A stretch of 27,028 nucleotides of DNA from Pseudomonadota bacterium. Lineage in GTDB: Bacteria > Pseudomonadota > Alphaproteobacteria > Kiloniellales > J153. Of the stretch, positions 15,889-23,583 are shown one piece after another. The first letter of the stretch is position 1; each line of letters opens with the position of its first letter. A model generated the notes under the pieces. That model saw nothing but the letters and a program-made list of their open reading frames with translations, was not told the origin of the DNA and did no database searches. Location: NCBI GenBank assembly GCA_022572105.1, contig JACZWN010000016.1, forward strand, positions 1 to 27,028. The letters are read 5' to 3'. A program made the translations under genes and the position numbers.

Positions 15889-16245
15889 TCACAGCCAGCC
15901 GAACAGGAAAGCGAAGCCGAGCGCCATGAAAGACAGGCCGATCAGCGGCCACTGGAAACGGCGCCAGCCGCTGAGCTCCTTGTCGAGGCGCCGCTGCAGC
16001 GTCCCCATCATGGGCAGGCTGTCCATGAAGCCGCGGCCCTTCTCCGAAGTGGCGCGTGGCGGCATGAACCAGAGCGAGAAGAACAGCGCCCCCAGGAAGA
16101 TCAGGCCCCAGCCGCCCCGGCCCGCCACCTCGGGACAGTCCGCGCCCTCGCAGGGCAGCTCCCCCGAGGCTTGAGCCCAGACCTCGGGCGGCGCGGCGGC
16201 AAGCGCGACGAGCAGCAGGACGAAGAAAAACAGCAGGCGCGGCAT
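15889..16245 (-). CDS. Small exported/membrane protein upstream of hutG
   Basis: A 118-residue protein of unrecognised family. It opens with a hydrophobic signal (PRLLFFFVLLLVALAAA, possible cleavage after VWAQA). A loop with two cysteines follows (LPCEGADCPEV), then a membrane segment (GWGLIFLGALFFSLWFM), a basic stretch with MDSLPMMGTLQRRLDKEL, and a C-terminal membrane segment (PLIGLSFMALGFAFLFGWL). The spacing of 16 bases to hutG and shared strand suggest an operon. It faces the transporter operon divergently across the HutC operator. The start ATG 16245 lacks a strong ribosome binding site. Function unknown; linkage may or may not reflect a hut role. Confidence 0.65.
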   Translation of the reverse strand: MPRLLFFFVLLLVALAAAPPEVWAQASGELPCEGADCPEVAGRGGWGLIFLGALFFSLWFMPPRATSEKGRGFMDSLPMMGTLQRRLDKELSGWRRFQWPLIGLSFMALGFAFLFGWL

Positions 16246-16353
16246 GTCAATTCGCTCGGACCTTTCGGGGCTCGCGAACCTACGACAGGACCCCCGCATC
16301 GGCAACGCCGCCGGAGCCGCCGCCGAACCCCCCTTTCTCGGGCCACGGGCTGC

Positions 16354-16383
16354 TTGACTCAAAATTGTATATACATGTATAGA
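16354..16383 (+). promoter_or_regulatory. HutC-type operator inside the transporter-hutCU promoter
   Basis: A sigma70-like promoter can be read: TTGACT at 16354-16359, an 18-base spacer, and TATAGA at 16378-16383. The spacer contains the perfect palindrome TGTATATACA (16366-16375), and a second palindrome ATACATGTAT (16371-16380) overlaps it. The first matches the known HutC operator core (TTGTATATACAA-like). A bound repressor would cover both promoter elements. Urocanate-dependent release is known for HutC in Pseudomonas and related bacteria; its action here is inferred. Confidence 0.75.
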
Positions 16384-16468
16384 AATCTTGTTCTATTCAT
16401 ACGAAATTCCGCTCCCAACCCGCGACAGAACGGGGTGCAGGGGAACGCGGCATCCAAGGGAGGCTTTC

Positions 16469-17641
16469 ATGAAATTCAGTTGGAGCAAGCTCGCCGTTCT
16501 GGCCGTGACCGGGGCGCTAACCGGGGCGCTGACCGGCGCGCTGTGGGGCGGCGCGGCGCAGGCCGATACCGTCAAGATCGGGTTCAACGTGCCGCTGACC
16601 GGCTTCGCCGCGGCGGACGGAAAGTCGGCGCTGACCGGCGCCGAGCTCGCGGTCGAGCAGGCCAACGCCGAGGGCGGCATCGACGGCAAGATGATCGAGC
16701 TTCTGGTCTACGACGATCAGGCTTCGCCAAAGGAATCGGTGCCGATCGCCACCAAGCTCGCGACCCAGGACAAGGTGAACATCGCCATCTCCGGCAGCTA
16801 TTCGGGCGCGACCCGCGCCGCGGCCGGCGTGTTCCAGGCCAACGGCATCCCCTACATCGCGGCCTACGCGGTGCATCCGGGGATCACGCGCAGCGGCGAC
16901 TTCGTGTTCCGCACCTCCTTCGTGGGCGAGGTCCAGGGCCGCGCCGGCGCCAAGCTGGCCGGCGACATCCTGGGCAAGAAGCGCGCCGTCCTGATCACGC
17001 TCAAGAACGATTTCGGCAAGTCGCTGGCCGCCGGGTTCAAGGAAGCCGCCGGCAAGTTCGGCGTGACCATCGTTGCCGAGTACGAATACTCGATCAAGGA
17101 CCGCCAGTTCGGCCCCATCGTCTCCAAGGTCAAGGCCGACAATCCGGAGGTGATCTACGCCTCGGGTTACTTCTTCACCGCCGGCCCGCTGGTCAGCCAG
17201 CTGCGCGCCGCCGGCATCGAGGTGCCGATCATCGGCCAGGAGGGCTACGACTCCCAGAAGTTCATCGAGATCGCCGGCGCGGCGGCCGAGGGCACGATCA
17301 TCACCACCTCGCTCGACCGCGATTCCGATCAGGCCGAGACCAAGGCCTTCATCGCCGCCTTCGAGAAGAAGGCCGGCTACAAGGTCGACATGGTGGCGGC
17401 CTCCGGCCACACCGCGGTCATGGTGGCGATCGCCGCCATGCGCCAGGCCGGCACCACCGACCGCAAGGCGATCCGCGACGCCATCGCGGGCCTGACGCTG
17501 CAGGCCTCGACCGGCAAGATCTCGTTCAACAAGCTGGGCGAGGTGCGCAAGAACGTCCAGGTCCAGGTGGTCAGGGACGGCAACTGGCGCCGGCACTCGG
17601 TGATCGACGATCCCGAGCTCCTGGCGCCGCCCACGGAGTAA
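16469..17641 (+). CDS. LIV/HAAT-type ABC transporter, periplasmic substrate-binding protein
   Basis: The 390-residue protein is a Peripla_BP_6 (LivK/LivJ-type) binding protein. A Sec signal peptide (residues 1-32, cut after AQA) leads to DTVKIGFNVPLTGFAAADGK, the usual first strand. AELAVEQANAEGGIDGK and YVPYIAAYAV-like blocks follow. AAGGGAGG at 16456-16463 fixes the ATG. The signal peptide core is lengthened by a triple TGAL repeat. As the first gene of a HutC-controlled operon that ends with hutC and hutU, it most likely binds histidine, urocanate or another imidazole compound. Binding specificity cannot be read from sequence and branched-chain amino acids remain possible. Confidence 0.92.
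   Translation: MKFSWSKLAVLAVTGALTGALTGALWGGAAQADTVKIGFNVPLTGFAAADGKSALTGAELAVEQANAEGGIDGKMIELLVYDDQASPKESVPIATKLATQDKVNIAISGSYSGATRAAAGVFQANGIPYIAAYAVHPGITRSGDFVFRTSFVGEVQGRAGAKLAGDILGKKRAVLITLKNDFGKSLAAGFKEAAGKFGVTIVAEYEYSIKDRQFGPIVSKVKADNPEVIYASGYFFTAGPLVSQLRAAGIEVPIIGQEGYDSQKFIEIAGAAAEGTIITTSLDRDSDQAETKAFIAAFEKKAGYKVDMVAASGHTAVMVAIAAMRQAGTTDRKAIRDAIAGLTLQASTGKISFNKLGEVRKNVQVQVVRDGNWRRHSVIDDPELLAPPTE
16508..16543 (+). repeat. Three tandem 12-bp repeats in the signal peptide
   Basis: ACCGGGGCGCTA, ACCGGGGCGCTG and ACCGGCGCGCTG lie head to tail, each encoding TGAL. They lengthen the hydrophobic core of the binding protein's signal peptide without changing frame, as expected from replication slippage. 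Confidence 0.85.
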
Positions 17642-17659
17642 CGCCTCAAGCCTTAATCC

Positions 17660-17685
17660 CCGGGGCCGGTGCGAACCGGCCCCGG
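17660..17685 (+). ncRNA. Intercistronic stem-loop after the binding-protein gene
   Basis: An 11-bp GC-rich stem (17660-17670 with 17675-17685, core GGGGCCGGT/ACCGGCCCC) is closed by a GCGA tetraloop of the stable GNRA type. No T-run follows, so it is unlikely to be a full terminator. By analogy with malE-malF, such a hairpin protects the 3' end of the binding-protein message and lowers expression of the permease genes downstream. Confidence 0.7.
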
Positions 17686-17730
17686 ACTCCTATTGGCCCG
17701 GACTCCCATTGGCCCGGACTCCCATTGGAG
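17683..17730 (+). repeat. Three tandem 16-bp repeats before the permease gene
   Basis: CGGACTCCTATTGGCC (17683-17698), CGGACTCCCATTGGCC (17699-17714) and CGGACTCCCATTGGAG (17715-17730) follow the stem-loop directly. The last unit ends in the GGAG that serves as ribosome binding site of the next gene, so copy number changes the distance between hairpin and start codon. Confidence 0.85.
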
Positions 17731-17741
17731 AGTGAGCCGCC

Positions 17742-18602
17742 ATGCTCGCCTTCGAACTCATCGTGCAGGGCCTCATCCAGGGCAGCATCTACGCCCTGAT
17801 CGCGGTCGGCCTGACCCTGGTCTACGGGCTGCTGCGCATCCTTCACATCGCCCACGCCGCGCTGTTCACCCTCGGCGGCTACTTCGGCGTGCTGGTGACC
17901 AACGCGACCGGCAGCTTCGGCCTCGCCATCGTCGTGGCCATGGTCGCGGTCGGCGGGCTCGGCATGCTGGTCTACCGGTTCTGCTACGAGCCGATCCTGG
18001 CGCGTCCGCCGCACGTCGCGTTGATCGCCTCGATCGGCCTGTTCATCGCGCTCGAAGAGGTGTTCCGCCTGGTGTTCGGGCCCTACGGCATCTCCTACAC
18101 CGCACCGCCGCTGACCGCCACGGTCGTGGTGGCGAGCATGAACCTGAAACAGGCTGAGATCATGGTCATGGCCGGGGTGATCGTGCTGATCGGCGGGCTC
18201 GCGGTTCTGACCCGGCGCACCCGCGTCGGCATCGCCTGGCGCGCCACCGTGACCGACCCGGCGATGGCCCAATCGTTCGGCGTCGACGTGATCAAGGTAC
18301 GCTACCTGAACTTCTTCATCGGCTCGGCGCTGGCGGCCGCGGCCGGGGTCATGGTGGCCCTGCTCAACAACCTGGTCGAGCCGACCATGGGCAGCGTGCC
18401 CAGCTACAAGGCGCTCGCCATCATCGTGCTCGGCGGACTCGGCGACGTGCGCGGCACGCTGATTGCGGCGCTCGCGCTCGGCGTGGTCGAGTCCTTCGGC
18501 ACCATCTACCTGGGCACGATCCTGGACCGCGACGCCATCGCCTTCGTGTTCCTGATCGTGGTGCTGATGATCCGGCCCCAGGGCCTGTTCGGAAAAACCT
18601 GA
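17742..18602 (+). CDS. LIV/HAAT-type ABC transporter permease 1 (LivH-like)
   Basis: A 286-residue inner-membrane permease of the BPD_transp_2 (LivH) type. It starts LAFELIVQGLIQGSIYALIA, has the GLTLVYGLLRILHIAHAALF block typical of LivH, and shows about eight hydrophobic segments. The conserved C-terminal ALAIIVLGGLGDVRGTLIAA contains the contact region for the ATPases. GGAG at 17727-17730 supports ATG 17742. It pairs with the LivM-like permease three bases downstream to form the membrane channel. Confidence 0.93.
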   Translation: MLAFELIVQGLIQGSIYALIAVGLTLVYGLLRILHIAHAALFTLGGYFGVLVTNATGSFGLAIVVAMVAVGGLGMLVYRFCYEPILARPPHVALIASIGLFIALEEVFRLVFGPYGISYTAPPLTATVVVASMNLKQAEIMVMAGVIVLIGGLAVLTRRTRVGIAWRATVTDPAMAQSFGVDVIKVRYLNFFIGSALAAAAGVMVALLNNLVEPTMGSVPSYKALAIIVLGGLGDVRGTLIAALALGVVESFGTIYLGTILDRDAIAFVFLIVVLMIRPQGLFGKT

Positions 18603-18605
18603 GCG

Positions 18606-19481
18606 ATGGAATACGAGATCACCTTGATGACGCTGGCCGGCATCGCCGTGATCGCCGCCCTCGGCCTCAACCTGATCACCGGGTTCTGCGGCCAGATCAG
18701 CCTGGGCCACGCCGCCTTCTACGGCGCCGGCGCCTATGGCGCGGCCATGCTGACCACCAACGGCGTGTCGTTCTGGCTGGCACTGCCGGCCGGCGCCCTG
18801 GTGGCCGGCGCGCTCGGGCTGGTGGTCGGCCTGGCCTCGCTCAGGGTGCGCCATGACTTCCTCGCCATCACTACCATGGGGGTCGGCTTCCTGTTCATCG
18901 GCGTGGTCCGGCAGCAGGACGCGCTCGGCGGCGAGATGGGCATCTACGCGATCCCGGACCCGGGCCTGGGGCGCCTTGGCTACATGGTCCTGGTGGTCGT
19001 CCTCGCGGGTCTGGTGGCGGCCTTCAGCCTCTACCTGAAGCGCTCCTGGATGGGCTTCGCCTTCGACGCCATCGCCGACGACGAGGACACCGCGCTGATG
19101 GTCGGCATCGACGTCGCCCGCTACAAGTTGGCCGCCTTCGCCATGGGCACCGCGATCGCCGGCGTCGCCGGGGTGCTCTACGCCCACGAGATCAAGTACA
19201 TTGGCCCGGACAGCTTCGGCTTTCCCGAATCGATCGCCATGCTGGCCATGGTCGCGGTCGGCGGCATCGGTTCGGTCGGCGGGGTCGCCTTCGCCGCCGT
19301 GGTGATGACCGTGCTGCCCCACTGGCTCCAGGTGGTCGCCGAATACAAGCTGCTGCTCTATGGCGCGCTGCTGTTCGCGGTCATGCGCTTCAGCCCCGGC
19401 GGCCTGGCCGGGCTGGTCCGGTCGTGGCGCACGCGCGCCGGCGGCTTCCGGATCGCCGCAACCGGGAAGGTCGAGCCATGA
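18606..19481 (+). CDS. LIV/HAAT-type ABC transporter permease 2 (LivM-like)
   Basis: A 291-residue LivM-type permease. Hallmarks are LNLITGFCGQISLGHAAFYG near the N terminus, the RHDFLAITTMGVGFL segment, and MLAMVAVGGIGSVGGVAFAA toward the end. At 291 residues it is shorter than E. coli LivM (about 425), in line with most HAAT family members. Its start lies three bases after the LivH-like stop and its TGA overlaps the ATG of the next gene, so expression is tightly coupled. Confidence 0.93.
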   Translation: MEYEITLMTLAGIAVIAALGLNLITGFCGQISLGHAAFYGAGAYGAAMLTTNGVSFWLALPAGALVAGALGLVVGLASLRVRHDFLAITTMGVGFLFIGVVRQQDALGGEMGIYAIPDPGLGRLGYMVLVVVLAGLVAAFSLYLKRSWMGFAFDAIADDEDTALMVGIDVARYKLAAFAMGTAIAGVAGVLYAHEIKYIGPDSFGFPESIAMLAMVAVGGIGSVGGVAFAAVVMTVLPHWLQVVAEYKLLLYGALLFAVMRFSPGGLAGLVRSWRTRAGGFRIAATGKVEP

Positions 19482-20248
19482 CCGCGCTCTTGGAGGTCCG
19501 GGACGTGGCGGTCAGCTTCGGCGGCGTGCGCGCGCTCGACGGCGTCACCTTCGCGCTGCAGGTGGGTGAGCTGCTCGGCCTGATCGGCCCCAACGGCGCC
19601 GGCAAGACCACCGCGCTGCGCGCGATCACCGGCACCGTGCGCCCCGACCGCGGCACGGTGACGCTGGAGGGCTTGGAGCTGACCCGGCTGCCGGTGCACC
19701 GCCGGGTGCGCGCCGGGCTCGGCATGTCGCAGCAACTGGTGCGGCCGTTCCGCGCCATGACCGCGATCGAGAACGTCATGCTCGCCGCCGGCACCGCCAA
19801 GACCCACGCGCCGTTCGGCGCCCTGCTCAAGCGCGACCGGGGGCCGGAACGGGAGAAAGCGCTCGCGCATCTGGAAACCGTGGGCATCGCCGAGGCCGCC
19901 GAGAGCGCGCCCGACAGCCTGCCGCTCGGCACCCTCAAGCGCCTGGAGATGGCCCGCGCGCTGGCGCTGGAGCCCAAGGTGCTGCTGCTCGACGAGCCGC
20001 TCGCCGGGCTCAACCACGTCGAGGCGCGGCGGCTCGCCGACACCATCGTCGAGCTCAACCGCGGCGGCGTCTCTATCGTCCTGATCGAGCACAATCTGGG
20101 CGAGGTGATGCGTGTCTGCAGCCGCTTGGTGGTGCTCGACAACGGCCGGGTGCTCGGCGACGGCGCACCCGAAGCGGTGATGGCCGACCCGGCGGTGCGC
20201 ACCGCATATCTGGGCGCCGGGGCGGGTGTGGAGGCGGGTCATGCTTAG
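19478..20248 (+). CDS. LIV/HAAT-type ABC transporter ATPase (LivG-like)
   Basis: A 256-residue nucleotide-binding subunit. Walker A is GPNGAGKTT around residues 38-46, the signature region is LPLGTLKRLEMARAL, and Walker B is VLLLDEPLAGLN. The signature departs from canonical LSGGQ, and LPLGxxKRLE is common in LivG proteins. I chose ATG 19478, which overlaps the stop of the LivM-like gene (ATGA). The next ATPase gene begins inside its last eight bases. It hydrolyses ATP in the cytosol to drive import, together with the LivF-like subunit. Confidence 0.93.
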   Translation: MTALLEVRDVAVSFGGVRALDGVTFALQVGELLGLIGPNGAGKTTALRAITGTVRPDRGTVTLEGLELTRLPVHRRVRAGLGMSQQLVRPFRAMTAIENVMLAAGTAKTHAPFGALLKRDRGPEREKALAHLETVGIAEAAESAPDSLPLGTLKRLEMARALALEPKVLLLDEPLAGLNHVEARRLADTIVELNRGGVSIVLIEHNLGEVMRVCSRLVVLDNGRVLGDGAPEAVMADPAVRTAYLGAGAGVEAGHA

Positions 20249-20951
20249 GCTCACGGAACTTTCGGCGGGCTACGGCGCCTTCACCGCGGTGCACGGGCTC
20301 AGCCTCGCGGTCGCCCCGGCCAGCGTGTTCGCGCTGGTCGGCGCCAACGGCGCGGGCAAGTCCTCGACCATCATGGCCATCGCCGGCCACGTCACGGTCC
20401 AGGGCGGCCAGGTCGAGCTCGACGGCCAGGACATCACGGCGCTGCCGGTCGCCCGGCGCGTCAGCCGGGGGATCGCGCTGGTGCCCGAGGGCCGGCGCCT
20501 GTTCGGCGATCTGAGCGTGCGCGACAACCTGATGATCGGCGGCTACGCGCGCCCGCGCCGGGACGAGGCGGAGAACCGCGCGCGGGTCATCGAGATGTTC
20601 CCGCGCCTGGGCGAGCGGCTCGATCAGGCGGCCGGGACGCTCTCCGGCGGCGAGCAGCAGATGCTGGCGATCGGCCGCGCGCTGATGGCCCGGCCCCGGC
20701 TGCTGATGGTCGACGAAGTGTCGCTCGGCCTCATGCCCGCCGCCATCGACGTCTGCTACGCGGCGATCCGCCGGCTCAAGGAGGCCGGCGTCTCGGTGCT
20801 GCTGGTCGAACAGAGCACCGCGCGCGCGCTCGAGATCGCCGACCGGGTCTGTGTGCTCGAATCCGGCCGCGCGGTGTGGCAGGGTAGCGCCGAGGAGGCG
20901 CGCAAGGACCCGGCCATGATCGAGGCCTACATGGGCCTCGCCAAAGTATAG
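20241..20951 (+). CDS. LIV/HAAT-type ABC transporter ATPase (LivF-like)
   Basis: A 236-residue nucleotide-binding subunit. Walker A is GANGAGKSS, the signature is LSGGEQQMLAIGRALM, and Walker B is LLMVDEVSLGLMP. EQSTARALEIADRVCVLESG contains the switch region. The family norm for LivF is 230-240 residues. ATG 20241 overlaps the last eight bases of the LivG-like gene. The stop TAG merges with the GAGGAG ribosome binding site of hutC, so transporter and regulator lie on one message. This placement is the main argument that the transporter belongs to the hut regulon. Confidence 0.93.
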   Translation: MLRLTELSAGYGAFTAVHGLSLAVAPASVFALVGANGAGKSSTIMAIAGHVTVQGGQVELDGQDITALPVARRVSRGIALVPEGRRLFGDLSVRDNLMIGGYARPRRDEAENRARVIEMFPRLGERLDQAAGTLSGGEQQMLAIGRALMARPRLLMVDEVSLGLMPAAIDVCYAAIRRLKEAGVSVLLVEQSTARALEIADRVCVLESGRAVWQGSAEEARKDPAMIEAYMGLAKV

Positions 20952-20964
20952 AGGAGTTAAGATT

Positions 20965-21735
20965 TTGCCCCCCCGCCCGCTCTATCAGCGCATCAAGGAC
21001 CACGTCGTCGGGCACATCGACGCGGGCGACTGGCGGCCCGGCGACCGGGTGCCGCCGGAGAGCGCGCTGGTACGCCAGATGGGCGCGAGCCGGATGACCG
21101 TCAATCGGGCGATCCGCGAGCTGGTCCAGGAGGGCCTGCTGACGCGGGTGCAGGGCTCGGGCACCTTCGTGATCGAGCCGCGCGCCCCGACCGATCTGCT
21201 GGAGCTGCGCAACATCGCCGAGGAAATCCGCGAGACCGGCCGCCAGCACAGCGCCCGGCTGGTCGCGCTGGTCGCCGAGCCCGCCGCCGAGCGCGTGGCG
21301 GCGACGATGGAACTGGCGCCCGGCGCCGAGGTCTTTCATTCCGTCATCCTGCACCTGGCCGACGGCGCGCCGGTGCAGGTCGAAGAGTGCTGTGTGAACC
21401 CGGCCTGCGCGCCGGACTACATGAGCCGGGATTTTTCGGCCGTCACCCCCAACCAGTACTTGATGGAGGCCACGCCCCTCGGCGAGGTCGAGCACGTGGT
21501 CGAGGCCGTGCTGCCGGAACCCGAGGTCCGCAAGCTGCTCAAGATCCGGGCCGGCGAGCCCTGCCTTCGGTTGCACCGCTGGACCTGGTCCCGGGGCCGT
21601 GTCGCCTCCAGCGCCACCCTCACCTACCCGGGCGCCGGGCACCGCTTCTCTACCCGCTTCGCCTACCGCGGCGGCCGCGCGCGGGGCCCTTCTCCGATCC
21701 AACGAGGCCGCGCAAACGGCCGAGGCACGCCATGA
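20965..21735 (+). CDS. hutC: Histidine utilisation repressor, GntR/HutC family
   Basis: A 256-residue regulator with an N-terminal GntR winged helix (about residues 1-68: PLYQRIKDHVVGHIDAGDWR and SRMTVNRAIRELVQEGLLTR) and a UTRA ligand domain (about 88-235: VFHSVILHLADGAPVQVEEC). HutC proteins bind urocanate in UTRA and then leave their operators. The start codon is TTG at 20965, supported by GAGGAG at 20951-20956 and by the family's usual N terminus; no ATG is suitably placed. The C-terminal tail after RFAYRGG is an extra arginine/glycine-rich stretch of about 20 residues. Its stop overlaps the hutU start (ATGA). As part of the operon it controls, it probably autoregulates. Confidence 0.92.
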   Translation: MPPRPLYQRIKDHVVGHIDAGDWRPGDRVPPESALVRQMGASRMTVNRAIRELVQEGLLTRVQGSGTFVIEPRAPTDLLELRNIAEEIRETGRQHSARLVALVAEPAAERVAATMELAPGAEVFHSVILHLADGAPVQVEECCVNPACAPDYMSRDFSAVTPNQYLMEATPLGEVEHVVEAVLPEPEVRKLLKIRAGEPCLRLHRWTWSRGRVASSATLTYPGAGHRFSTRFAYRGGRARGPSPIQRGRANGRGTP

Positions 21736-23408
21736 CCCAAGATCACCGCGTCGACAACACCCGCAAGATCCGCGCGCCGCGCGGGCCCGACTTGAGCGCC
21801 AAGTCGTGGCTGACCGAGGCGCCGCTTCGGATGCTGATGAACAACCTCGACCCGGAGGTCGCCGAGAAGCCCGAGGAACTCGTGGTCTACGGCGGCATCG
21901 GGCGGGCGGCGCGCGACTGGCGCTGTTTCGACGCGATCGTCGACGCGCTCAAAGAGCTCGACGGCGACGAGACCCTGCTGGTGCAGTCGGGCAAGCCGGT
22001 CGGCGTGTTCAAGACCCACACCGATGCGCCGCGCGTGCTGATCGCCAACTCGAACCTGGTGCCGCACTGGGCGACCTGGGAGCACTTCAACGAACTCGAC
22101 CGTGCCGGGCTGATGATGTACGGCCAGATGACCGCCGGTTCCTGGATCTACATCGGCGCCCAGGGGATCATCCAAGGTACCTACGAGACCTTCGTCGAGG
22201 CCGGGCGCCAGCACTACGGCGGGAACCTCCGCGGCAAGTGGGTGCTGACCGGCGGCCTAGGCGGCATGGGCGGGGCGCAGCCGCTGGCCGCGACCATGGC
22301 CGGGGCCTCGATGCTGGCCGTCGAATGCCGGCCGTCCCGGATCGAGCGCCGCATGGAGACGGGCTACCTCGATAAGAAAGCCGACGATCTCGACGATGCG
22401 CTGGCGACGATCGAGCAAGCGGCCGCCAAGGGCGAAGCGGTTTCGGTCGGCCTGCTCGGCAACACCGCCGAGGTCCTGCCCGAGTTGGTCGCGCGCGGGA
22501 TCAAGCCCGACTTGGTCACCGATCAGACCGCCGCGCACGACCCGCTCCGCGGCTACCTGCCGGCCGGCTGGACGCTCGACCGCTGGGAGCGCGCGCAGGA
22601 ACACGATCCCGACGCGGTCGTCGAGGCCGCCAAGGAGTCCATGGCGGTCCACGTGCGCGCCATGCTCGCGTTTCAGGCCCAAGGCGTGCCGACCTTCGAT
22701 TACGGCAACAACCTGCGCCAGATGGCCTTCGAGATGGGCGTCGAGAACGCCTTCGACTTTCCCGGCTTCGTGCCGGCCTACATCCGGCCCTTGTTCTGCC
22801 GCGGCGTCGGGCCGTTCCGCTGGGTCGCGCTGTCCGGAGAGGCGGAGGACATCTACAAGACCGACGCCAAGGTCAAGGAGCTGATCCCCGACAACGCGGC
22901 CCTGCACAACTGGCTCGACATGGCCGCCGAGCGCATCCGGTTCCAGGGCCTGCCGTCGCGCATCTGCTGGGTCGGCCTGGGCGAGCGCGCGCGCCTCGGC
23001 CTGGCGTTCAACGAGATGGTGGCGAGCGGCGAAGTCGCCGCGCCCATCGTGATCGGCCGCGACCATCTCGACTCCGGCTCCGTGGCCAGCCCCAACCGCG
23101 AGACCGAGGGCATGAAGGATGGCTCGGACGCGGTCTCCGATTGGCCCCTGCTGAACGCGCTGCTCAACTGTGCCAGCGGCGCGACCTGGGTCTCGCTGCA
23201 CCACGGCGGCGGAGTCGGCATGGGCTTCTCCCAGCACGCCGGCATGGTCATCGTCTGCGACGGCACCGAGGCCGCCGCGCGCCGGCTCGAGCGGGTCTTG
23301 ACCAACGACCCGGGAACCGGCGTCATGCGCCACGCCGACGCCGGTTACGAGAGCGCGATCGACTGCGCCCGCGAGCACGGGCTGAAGCTGCCCATGATCG
23401 AGGGCTGA
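21732..23408 (+). CDS. hutU: Urocanate hydratase (urocanase)
   Basis: The 558-residue enzyme hydrates urocanate to 4-imidazolone-5-propionate with tightly bound NAD+, the second step of the pathway. Family blocks are all present: YGGIGRAARDW at 53-63, LVQSGKPVGVFKTH, the NAD-binding GGLGGMGGAQ at 174-183, TDQTAAHDPLRGYLP, FDYGNNLRQMA, and HHGGGVGMGFSQHAG near the C terminus. Length matches the family (about 557). The ATG overlaps the hutC stop, so hutU is translationally coupled to its own regulator. No histidine ammonia-lyase gene follows, unlike the common hutUH order. Confidence 0.97.
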   Translation: MTQDHRVDNTRKIRAPRGPDLSAKSWLTEAPLRMLMNNLDPEVAEKPEELVVYGGIGRAARDWRCFDAIVDALKELDGDETLLVQSGKPVGVFKTHTDAPRVLIANSNLVPHWATWEHFNELDRAGLMMYGQMTAGSWIYIGAQGIIQGTYETFVEAGRQHYGGNLRGKWVLTGGLGGMGGAQPLAATMAGASMLAVECRPSRIERRMETGYLDKKADDLDDALATIEQAAAKGEAVSVGLLGNTAEVLPELVARGIKPDLVTDQTAAHDPLRGYLPAGWTLDRWERAQEHDPDAVVEAAKESMAVHVRAMLAFQAQGVPTFDYGNNLRQMAFEMGVENAFDFPGFVPAYIRPLFCRGVGPFRWVALSGEAEDIYKTDAKVKELIPDNAALHNWLDMAAERIRFQGLPSRICWVGLGERARLGLAFNEMVASGEVAAPIVIGRDHLDSGSVASPNRETEGMKDGSDAVSDWPLLNALLNCASGATWVSLHHGGGVGMGFSQHAGMVIVCDGTEAAARRLERVLTNDPGTGVMRHADAGYESAIDCAREHGLKLPMIEG

Positions 23409-23516
23409 ACCGCTCGTCAGCTCCGATTGAGCGCGTTTCGCAAGGGCTCGAGCGCCGGACCTGGACGTCACTGGCGGTCAAGACCGCGCCGACGCCATGC
23501 CTGGCACACACGAAAA

Positions 23517-23543
23517 GGCCGCGTCCCCGATAAGGACGCGGCC
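23517..23543 (-). terminator. Strong intrinsic terminator
   Basis: A perfect 10-bp stem GGCCGCGTCC/GGACGCGGCC with a seven-base loop lies 40 bases past the stop of the minus-strand gene at 23584. On that strand it is followed by TTTT, the classic form. In the plus direction, after hutU, only a weak CTTGT follows, so it may also slow read-through from the hut operon. Confidence 0.85.
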
Positions 23544-23583
23544 CTTGTCCCCTCGCCGGCCCGGCGAGGATCGATGCGCCGGG

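Noticed and set aside
17683..17730. Start of a CRISPR array
   Set aside because: The 16-bp units are contiguous with no spacers and lie in an operon gap. No cas gene is present.
17646..19322. A 558-codon minus-strand frame rich in H, D, G and Q
   Set aside because: It is antisense to the two permease genes. The odd composition is the mirror of hydrophobic codons on the other strand.
23517..23543. A terminator acting mainly for hutU
   Set aside because: The T-run is on the minus-strand side, which fits the gene ending at 23584. On the plus side there is no proper T-run.
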